Shown here: piece after piece, positions 42,784 to 48,800 of the stretch
How the letters are laid out: each line of letters begins with the position of its first letter
Numbering within the stretch: position 1 is the stretch's first letter
Notes under the pieces: model-generated
Told to the model about the DNA's origin: nothing
Databases searched by the model: none
Seen by the model: only the letters and a program-made list of their open reading frames with translations
NCBI GenBank assembly: GCA_024643945.1
Contig: JAHELX010000001.1
Span: forward strand, 1 to 48,800
From: Anaerolineales bacterium
Lineage (GTDB): Bacteria > Chloroflexota > Anaerolineae > 4572-78 > NAK82
Length of the DNA: 48,800 bases
Reading direction: 5' to 3'
Program-made: the position numbers and the translations under genes

Positions 42784-44199
42784 ATGAATAACAAGCCGAC
42801 TCTGGCAGTGATTGTTGGTAATCGTAATTTCTTTGCCGACAAATTGGTTGAAGCAGGGCGCCGAGAGGTATTAGGAGTCCTGGATAAGATGGGGGTTGAG
42901 ACCGTCGCCGTGGATGAAGGCACCACCCGTTTGGGCGCGACAGAGACATGGGCAGATTCCCAGAAAACCGCTGACTTGCTTAAAGCCAACCACGACAAAA
43001 TCGACGGTATTTTGGTAACGCTGCCGAACTTCGGCGACGAGTTGGGCATTGTGGATGCCATCAAACTCTCAGGTCTGAACGTGCCGATTCTAGTCCACGC
43101 CTTTCCCGACAGCACAGACGAACTGACGGCTGCCGGGCGTCGGGATGCCTTCTGTGGCAAAATCTCCGTCTGCAACAATCTGTATCAATTCGGTTACCGC
43201 TTCAGCGTCACGCAGAATCACACGCTGGCTCCCAGTTCCGAGGAGTTCGAACAAGAAATTAATCACTTCATCAGCCTATGCCGGGTCGTGAATGGGCTGC
43301 GCACGGCGCGTTTGGGAGCAGTCGGTGCACGCCCGAATGCCTTCAGAACCGTACGCTTTAGCGAAAAGCTGCTGGAAGCCTCGGGCATCAGCGTTTCCAC
43401 GCTGGAGATGACTGAGGCGCTGGCCAACGCCAGCAAACTGGCTGACGAGGACCCGCGCGTGCGCGCCAAGCTGGAGGCAATCAACGCCTATGCCACTACC
43501 GACGGCGCGCCACCGCAGTCGCTGCTGCGTATGGCCAAATTAGGTATCGTCATCTCTGATTGGATGGATGAATTGAGCATCGACGCCACAGCTATTCAAT
43601 GCTGGACTGCCGTACAGACCAACTACGGGATCAATGTCTGCACGCTGATGAGCATGATGAGTGACAAGCTGATGCCCAGCGCCTGCGAGGTAGATATCGC
43701 CGGTGTGGCTTCTATGTACGCGCTGCAACTGGCGTCGGGCACACCCAGCGCCCTGGTGGATTGGAACAACAACTACAATAACGAGCCCGACAAGTGCCTT
43801 TTCTTCCACTGTGGCAACTGGGCCAAGAGCTTGGTAAAAGACATTAAAATGGTCTCTGCCGAAATCCTGGGCACGACCTTAGGGCCCGAGAACACCTGGG
43901 GAGCGGTGGAAGGGCGGCCCACTGCCGGTCCGGTGACTTTTGCCCGCCTGGACACCGACGATCGCATGGGGCGGATCCGCACCTATGTGGGTGAGGGCCA
44001 TTTCACCGATGATCCACTCTCAAAGATATCGGGTATGCATGCAGTCGTAGAAGTGCCGGAATTGCAGAAGCTGCTGCGCTACATCTGCAAGAACGGCTTC
44101 GCCCATCACGCGGCCATGAACGGCTCATACGTGGCTGACATTCTGACCGAGGCGTTTGAGGATTACCTGGGCTGGGACATCTACTACCACGAAGGTTAA
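42784..44199 (+). CDS. L-fucose/L-arabinose isomerase-family protein
   Basis: 471-residue aldose-ketose isomerase-family protein. The N-terminal domain (about 1-170) has [17 protein letters not shown] and [12 protein letters not shown]. The C-terminal metal site is recognisable in [21 protein letters not shown] (Glu), [21 protein letters not shown] (Asp and His). It would interconvert an aldose and a ketose with Mn. ATG 42784 follows CTAAAGGAGCACGAG; a start at 42745 would run into the previous gene. A pentose, deoxy sugar or branched sugar substrate is likely, and the adjacent importer at 44413 may supply it. Confidence 0.88.
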   Translation: MNNKPTLAVIVGNRNFFADKLVEAGRREVLGVLDKMGVETVAVDEGTTRLGATETWADSQKTADLLKANHDKIDGILVTLPNFGDELGIVDAIKLSGLNVPILVHAFPDSTDELTAAGRRDAFCGKISVCNNLYQFGYRFSVTQNHTLAPSSEEFEQEINHFISLCRVVNGLRTARLGAVGARPNAFRTVRFSEKLLEASGISVSTLEMTEALANASKLADEDPRVRAKLEAINAYATTDGAPPQSLLRMAKLGIVISDWMDELSIDATAIQCWTAVQTNYGINVCTLMSMMSDKLMPSACEVDIAGVASMYALQLASGTPSALVDWNNNYNNEPDKCLFFHCGNWAKSLVKDIKMVSAEILGTTLGPENTWGAVEGRPTAGPVTFARLDTDDRMGRIRTYVGEGHFTDDPLSKISGMHAVVEVPELQKLLRYICKNGFAHHAAMNGSYVADILTEAFEDYLGWDIYYHEG

Positions 44200-44412
44200 C
44201 ACCTGGCAGTTGACACTACCGGGATTTCATCAGCGCCGGTTTAGTGGGCATTGAGTCCTTGAAAGGAGGTGGTCAGTTCCGAGAAAGAGTCGTTGTAGTT
44301 TTCTTGGACTTTCTTGGCCCCTGGCCGAATTCCAGAGGAGGTGATATTGACTTTAGGCCAAAACATCGCGTGGTTACCAAACTTCTTTCACAATCCTTAG
44401 AGGAGGAAGAGA
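44200..44412 (+). other. Intergenic region before the second importer
   Basis: 213 bases. A TTGACA (44210-44215) is present but no -10 box lies at proper spacing. Two purine-rich GGAGG sites (near 44265 and 44337) have no gene behind them, suggesting vestigial or very short reading frames. Confidence 0.35.
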
Positions 44413-45885
44413 ATGAGTAACAAAACTCTTAGCCGGCGAGACTTTTTGAGGGCAAGTGCCCTGACGGCGGCGGGCCTGATCGCTGCTCAGTGTGGGGCGC
44501 CAGCACCCCCTGCGGCACCCAAGGCCACCGAAGCGCCGGCTGCCGCTACCGAAGCACCTGCCGCTGCAGCCCCGGCAGGCGAGGAGGTGACCCTGGATTG
44601 CATGTCTCTGGCCGAGTATGAAGGCCCGTACCGCGAGATCTGGAATATCTTCGAAGCCGAGCACCCCGGCATCAAGATCAACGTCTTCTCCATCAACGAG
44701 GACACCGCGGCCGCGTACGAAGCCAAGGTCGCCGGTGGCTATCTGCCGGCCATCGAGCTGACCCAGGAAACCCAGATCTTCTTCGACAAGAACAACTACC
44801 AGATGGCCATCAACCTGGGTGAGATCGACTTCCAGTGGTGGGATCACTGGCAATTCGACGCCAAGAATGCCTGGGCGGATCTGTTCGGCCTACCTGGCCC
44901 CCGCTCCCTGGACTGCTTCCAGGGCTATGTGATGACCTGGCAGTACAACAACGATTTAATGCAGCAGGCTGGCCTCGACCCTCATAAAGACGTTAAGACC
45001 TGGGAGGACCTGTCCAAGTGGATGGATGCAGGCACAGCCTGGGCCAAGAATACCGATGGCGTGGACTGGTTCTGGAACCAGGCGTGGCATAACTGGATCT
45101 TCGGACTGAACTACTCCGACTGCATTCCACTGGCCTTCAAGGATGGCACGCGGCAACGACAGGCTGACTGCTGGCTGGGCAAAGCTAAGTTCAACGCCGA
45201 GGACTCCCCCTATCGCCACTTCTTCCAGTTCTTCCTGGATGCCAAGGACAAGGGCTGGATCGCGGAGAACATGCCAACCCGGCAGTGGGAGGGCGATATG
45301 GAGGCCAGCTACATCGCCGGCAAATCGGTCATGATGCTGCACGGCCCCTGGGTGTGGGACAAAGCCTTGGCGGCTGGATCCACTTTTGACCAGCAAGGCC
45401 TGCCGGCCACCCCACCCGCCGACGGCGGCCAATGGCTCCAGAGCGCTCTACCACCCAATATCGACAACCAGTGGTGGATGCGCGCCGGTGAGGAGAAACT
45501 GCCTACCTGGCCCCAGATCCTGGTTGCCTGGAACTGGTTCTGGAGCCCTGAGGCTGTCGCCGCCCGAGCTCAAGCCGAAGGCCGCTGGCCGTTGTACGAT
45601 CTAGACAAGCCGCTTGACCTCAAGGGTCCCCAGTATCAAAGGGTCTTGAAAGGGATCGATAACCCTGACGGCCTGTGGCCCGACACCAAGTGGGAGCAAG
45701 GCTTTACCGGCAACGTTCAGGCCAGTCCGTATCGCAAAAAGGGCGCCAAGGGTGCCTGGGACTGGGAGTCCAACGGCAATAACGTGGTTTTCGCTGACTT
45801 GTTCTCTGGCAAGATCGATGTCCAGGGTGCCCTGGATGTTATCCAGAAGAACTGGGACGAGAGCTACGAGGGGTTGCCCGCGTAA
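44413..45885 (+). CDS. Sugar ABC transporter substrate-binding lipoprotein with Tat signal
   Basis: 490-residue family-1 extracellular binding protein. A twin-arginine signal (LSRRDFLRAS, residues 7-16) is followed by a hydrophobic stretch and lipobox IAAQC. An Ala/Pro/Thr/Glu-rich linker (about 29-60, TEAPAAATEAP) leads into the binding domain (FEAEHPGIKINVFSINEDTAAAYEAKVAGG). Export of folded lipoproteins by Tat is common in Chloroflexota. ATG follows TTAGAGGAGGAAGAG. It is first in an operon with two permeases; no ATPase is present. Confidence 0.92.
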   Translation: MSNKTLSRRDFLRASALTAAGLIAAQCGAPAPPAAPKATEAPAAATEAPAAAAPAGEEVTLDCMSLAEYEGPYREIWNIFEAEHPGIKINVFSINEDTAAAYEAKVAGGYLPAIELTQETQIFFDKNNYQMAINLGEIDFQWWDHWQFDAKNAWADLFGLPGPRSLDCFQGYVMTWQYNNDLMQQAGLDPHKDVKTWEDLSKWMDAGTAWAKNTDGVDWFWNQAWHNWIFGLNYSDCIPLAFKDGTRQRQADCWLGKAKFNAEDSPYRHFFQFFLDAKDKGWIAENMPTRQWEGDMEASYIAGKSVMMLHGPWVWDKALAAGSTFDQQGLPATPPADGGQWLQSALPPNIDNQWWMRAGEEKLPTWPQILVAWNWFWSPEAVAARAQAEGRWPLYDLDKPLDLKGPQYQRVLKGIDNPDGLWPDTKWEQGFTGNVQASPYRKKGAKGAWDWESNGNNVVFADLFSGKIDVQGALDVIQKNWDESYEGLPA

Positions 45886-45957
45886 TCTTGCCCATTGGCC
45901 TGGGTGGCCCATTTTGAAAGTGGGCTGCCCAGGCACTTCGAGATGGAGGAGAGTATA

Positions 45958-46911
45958 ATGCAAATTGCGCCCCCGACCTCTCTGAGCGAACAACTGCTCA
46001 AAACCCCACAAAAAAGAAAAATGGGCAAACTGGAACGCGCACGCGCCCTGCAAGACTGGGCTTTCATTTCGCCGCAACTGGTGATATTCGTCCTGCTGAC
46101 GATTGTGCCTTTCTTTGTAGCCATCCCTATTCTCTTTACCGACATGGCCCAATTCAATGACCCACAGATCAATGCAGTCGGCCTCCGTAACTTTACGGCG
46201 CTCTTTACTGACTCCGGCGTTCAGGCTGATTATCTACCAGCCTTGCGCAGGACCATTATCTTTGTAATTTTCAACTACACCACAGTATACATCTTCGGGC
46301 TGAGCCTGGCCCTGCTAATGTACGAAGTTGGCTTCCGGGGTGGCTTCTTCACCATAGTCTATCTGCCGCTGATGGTCTCTGGTCTGGCGGTGGGCTATAT
46401 GGCAGTGATGCTTTTTGCCAAAGAGACGGGCACCGCCAATCTTCTTTTCCTCAAGGCCGGCCTTATCAAGACACCAGTAAACATATATTCAGCCGGAGGG
46501 ACCGCCTTCATCTTGCCGCTCTTGGTGGGCTGGCGTTATGCCGGCTACAACATGGCCATTTTCCTGTCCGGCCTGCTGTCCATCCCCATGGAAACCATTG
46601 AAGCCTCTGTGGTAGACGGAGCCTCGTACTGGCAGCGGCTCATGCGGGTTTACTTTCCCCAGATGTGGCCCTCTTTCATCCTGGCGACGACCATGTGTTT
46701 GATTGGCTCCTTTGCGGTCTTCGATGAGCTGGTGGCCATGGGTGCCCTGTATGTCAACCCAGAGGCGAAATTGCTTAGCATTCTGTTCTTCACCTACGGC
46801 TTTCAAATCGATCGTTTGGCCATGGGCATGACCCTCGCTCTGGAAACCTTCCTGCCTCTGGTTCTGCTAGGAGTGGCCCTCCAGCGGCTGCAGCGGCGTG
46901 TGCAATACTAA
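45958..46911 (+). CDS. Sugar ABC transporter permease (MalF-like), second importer
   Basis: 317-residue membrane protein with about six transmembrane segments, beginning at LQDWAFISPQLVIFVLLTIVPF. The EAA loop reads METIEASVVDGASYWQRLMRVYFPQMWP. ATG 45958 is chosen because ATGGAGGAGAGTATA lies directly upstream; ATG 45943 is within that site. It partners 46931 and 44413. Confidence 0.9.
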   Translation: MQIAPPTSLSEQLLKTPQKRKMGKLERARALQDWAFISPQLVIFVLLTIVPFFVAIPILFTDMAQFNDPQINAVGLRNFTALFTDSGVQADYLPALRRTIIFVIFNYTTVYIFGLSLALLMYEVGFRGGFFTIVYLPLMVSGLAVGYMAVMLFAKETGTANLLFLKAGLIKTPVNIYSAGGTAFILPLLVGWRYAGYNMAIFLSGLLSIPMETIEASVVDGASYWQRLMRVYFPQMWPSFILATTMCLIGSFAVFDELVAMGALYVNPEAKLLSILFFTYGFQIDRLAMGMTLALETFLPLVLLGVALQRLQRRVQY

Positions 46912-46930
46912 GAGAGGAGGAACAATCTCG

Positions 46931-48055
46931 ATGGCGACTCAACCAGCGGAGATCACCAGGCTGCAGACAGAAAGAAGGCCACTGCTGACTATGGCCGGGC
47001 GTAGGCGACTACTCCGAGTGTTTGCGTCGGCGGTGATGGTTACCTATACAATCGTGACGATCTTTCCATTCTACGCGCTCTTCGTGCGCAGTTTTGTGAG
47101 CACCAAAGACTCGGCCGATTTGCATCTGTGGATCCCCAAGGCACAAGATGTTAGCATGGATGCCGAAGTCGGAAACCTGGCCGTCTTTTATGACCTGGAT
47201 TTGACGGGCCTGAAGACAGAACTCGGCATTCCTCCCACTGACTTTCTAATGGCTCGAACTACACTGCGGGAGATCTCGGAGCAATACAATATTCCCGAAC
47301 AAAAGATAAAGGATTTCTTTGAGGGATTCTACACCTACAATGGCTGGATGACCTTGCTGACCGGCGAATTGCAAAGCACAACCTTCTGGGCCACTTTGGG
47401 CAGAACACTCCTGGTTACCTTCGTGAGCTTGATACTCTTGATCACGCTGTCAATCTTCACCGGCTATGGGCTGGCTGGCTTACGGCGCCGAGACCAGATG
47501 GCCGTTTATAACATTTACCTCTTGCAGATGGTCATACCAGCCATGCTCATCCTGTTGCCTCAATACCAGCTTATCCAGTGGATTTTCAGGCTGTTTCCCG
47601 GCTACAGCGTGCAGGGGAGCCTTACGCGCGACGCGCTCCAGCTTTTGAGCCTTGTTCTGATCAACATTAAAGGGACAGCTCTATCGACTATGATTTTTAC
47701 GTCGGCGATCAGCGGCATCCCCAGAGATCTAGAAGACTCGGCCATGATCGACGGAGCCAGCCGGCTACAGTATGTGCGTTATATCATTTTACCACTCCTG
47801 AAGGTGCCCATTATCAGCCTGATAGTTATCCAGATGCCAATGTTCTACAACCAGTTCCTGGAGCCCTACGTCTACCTGGATCCAGCCAACTCAACTTTGC
47901 TGCCCTTCATTCAGAATACGGCTGGCCAGTTCTCGACCAACTTCCAGGTCATCTATTCGGGGATTTTCGCCTCCGTGCTTCCCATGATTATCGTTTACCT
48001 GATCTTCCGCCGATTCTTCGTCGAAGGTGTGATGGCGGGAGCTATCAAGGGATAG
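46931..48055 (+). CDS. Sugar ABC transporter permease (MalG-like) with enlarged first external loop
   Basis: 374-residue permease, about 100 longer than the homologue at 21918. After the first membrane segment (VMVTYTIVTIFPFYALFVRSF) comes a hydrophilic stretch of roughly 100 residues (about 60-155, WIPKAQDVSMDAEVGN, ISEQYNIPEQKIKDFFEGFY) before the remaining membrane segments. The EAA loop DLEDSAMIDGASRLQYVRYIILPLLK is normal. ATG follows GAGGAGGAACAATCTCG. The extra external loop may dock the binding protein. Confidence 0.88.
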   Translation: MATQPAEITRLQTERRPLLTMAGRRRLLRVFASAVMVTYTIVTIFPFYALFVRSFVSTKDSADLHLWIPKAQDVSMDAEVGNLAVFYDLDLTGLKTELGIPPTDFLMARTTLREISEQYNIPEQKIKDFFEGFYTYNGWMTLLTGELQSTTFWATLGRTLLVTFVSLILLITLSIFTGYGLAGLRRRDQMAVYNIYLLQMVIPAMLILLPQYQLIQWIFRLFPGYSVQGSLTRDALQLLSLVLINIKGTALSTMIFTSAISGIPRDLEDSAMIDGASRLQYVRYIILPLLKVPIISLIVIQMPMFYNQFLEPYVYLDPANSTLLPFIQNTAGQFSTNFQVIYSGIFASVLPMIIVYLIFRRFFVEGVMAGAIKG

Positions 48056-48087
48056 CTACAAGATTTCCAAAGGAATACTCACGTCTA

Positions 48088-48800
48088 ATGAATTCTTTAC
48101 CAAAACCGAAACCTCAACGCGTCGTTTTTCAGCCCGCTGCTTATCGGGGCATGCAGCGGGGCATCAACCAAATCGTCAACGCCCTCCGCCCCACGTTAGG
48201 ACCATGCCCCTGCATCGTGGCCATCGATCGCATTTTAGATAACAGAATGCCAGAGTTGCTGGACAACGGGGGGGTCATTGCCCGGCGCATCATCCAGTTG
48301 GCCAATCGGGACGAGGATGTGGGCGCCATGTTCATCCGCGAGGTGTTGTGGCAACTCCACGATCAGGTAGGCGATGGAACCGCAACTGCAGCGGTTCTAT
48401 TTCAGTCGGTCTATAACGAAGGCATCTGCTATCTGGCCTCGGGTGGCAATGCCGCGCGCCTGCATGCTTACCTGGAAAAGGGCATGCACGCCATCATCAA
48501 CCACCTGACGAGCATGACGACTCCGGTTGAGGGAAAAGAGAAACTGGCCCAAGTGGCCGAATCGATCTGCTATGACCCACCCCTGGCCAAGATGTTGGGT
48601 GAGATCTTCGACATCATCGGCGAGTATGGCCGGCTGGAAATCCGGCCCGGCCGCACGCGCGAACTGGAGCGTGAGTACGTGGAGGGTATGTATTGGGGGC
48701 GCGGCCTGGTGTCACGCGAGATGATCACCGATCACCAGCGGGTCAGGACCGAGTTCGAAGATGCTGCCATTCTGATCAGCGACCTGGAGATAGAAGAGCC
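48088..48800 (+). CDS. Divergent GroEL/Cpn60-family protein (3' end outside window)
   Basis: First 237 codons of a group I chaperonin-like protein, open to the right edge. It aligns by eye with GroEL from the equatorial start (YRGMQRGINQIVNALRPTLG) through QVGDGTATAAVL (the conserved GDGTTT phosphate loop) to the intermediate and apical start (LEREYVEGMYWGRGLVSREM). Two nucleotide-site motifs differ: LGPKGR is LGPCPC, and the TxDGV motif carrying the ATPase Asp52 reads DNGGV. It is probably a specialised paralogue, not the housekeeping chaperonin, and no groES is seen upstream. ATG 48088 lies about 13 bases after AAAGGA, so the start is provisional. Confidence 0.82.
   Translation, partial: MNSLPKPKPQRVVFQPAAYRGMQRGINQIVNALRPTLGPCPCIVAIDRILDNRMPELLDNGGVIARRIIQLANRDEDVGAMFIREVLWQLHDQVGDGTATAAVLFQSVYNEGICYLASGGNAARLHAYLEKGMHAIINHLTSMTTPVEGKEKLAQVAESICYDPPLAKMLGEIFDIIGEYGRLEIRPGRTRELEREYVEGMYWGRGLVSREMITDHQRVRTEFEDAAILISDLEIEE

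Noticed and set aside
42015..43178. 387-codon open frame on the reverse strand
   Set aside because: It overlaps the alcohol dehydrogenase end, the small gene and the isomerase start in antisense. Its translation is low-complexity where it opposes genes, and only a short piece over the intergenic gap looks protein-like. No ribosome-binding site or family motif.
44210..44215. TTGACA as promoter for the second importer
   Set aside because: No acceptable -10 box at 16-18 bases.

Overview
The window looks like an accessory carbohydrate-catabolism region from a Chloroflexota bacterium (Anaerolineae-like). This is inferred from the two sugar-binding lipoproteins: one has the EKVVTQEV octad repeats behind its lipobox, and the other has a Tat signal, a lipobox and an Ala/Pro/Thr/Glu-rich linker. 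A tungsten-type aldehyde:ferredoxin oxidoreductase and a four-cluster ferredoxin point to a partly anaerobic life. Every supported gene is on the + strand. No tRNA, rRNA, CRISPR array or transposase gene was seen.

Layout. (1) 1-6167: parts of a TPP/lipoyl 2-oxo acid (or acetoin-type) dehydrogenase complex (E1-beta, and an E2 with a duplicated subunit-binding domain), a TIM-barrel isomerase/epimerase-like protein, a URO-D-family protein, an SDR, a strong terminator and a FadR-type GntR regulator. (2) 6344-18588: an apiose-dehydrogenase-like Gfo/Idh/MocA enzyme, ferredoxin plus AOR, E1-alpha/E1-beta, Zn- and Fe-type alcohol dehydrogenases, a split transketolase, two more isomerase-like proteins and an Asp/Glu-racemase-family protein. 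(3) 18589-29797: a TTGACA-17-TATATT promoter with a GntR-like operator and a long leader, then a CUT1 sugar ABC importer without ATPase, a PanB homologue, an IlvD-type dehydratase, a 2-hydroxyacid dehydrogenase, an HpaI-class aldolase, a 27-codon remnant of a VOC gene, a DUF1537 acid-sugar kinase and a class II aldolase. (4) 29798-36404: a second GntR regulator with promoter and matching operator, a collapsed ribulokinase remnant, and genes resembling ApsD, ApnO, OiaC and ApnL of oxidative D-apiose catabolism. (5) 36554-44199: an SDR epimerase, an MBL-fold protein, a SorC regulator with a well-marked promoter/operator region, a SAF-domain oxidoreductase, a Zn alcohol dehydrogenase, a short possibly truncated gene and a fucose/arabinose-isomerase-family protein. 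(6) 44413-end: a second ATPase-less CUT1 importer and the start of a divergent GroEL-like gene.

How it may work together. The core reading is uptake and oxidation of the branched pentose D-apiose or a close relative: apiose to apionolactone (ApsD), apionate (ApnL), 3-oxo-isoapionate (ApnO), then L-erythrulose and CO2 (OiaC). The most interesting possibility is a second route. D-apionate is the bis-hydroxylated analogue of the normal IlvD substrate 2,3-dihydroxyisovalerate. IlvD-type dehydration would therefore give the bis-hydroxylated analogue of 3-methyl-2-oxobutanoate, a plausible substrate for PanB running as a retro-aldolase. The product, 4-hydroxy-2-oxobutanoate, could be split by the HpaI-class enzyme to pyruvate and formaldehyde. 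AOR and the lipoyl dehydrogenase complex would then be natural sinks. This route is inference from gene content and chemistry; no experiment or database search was possible here.
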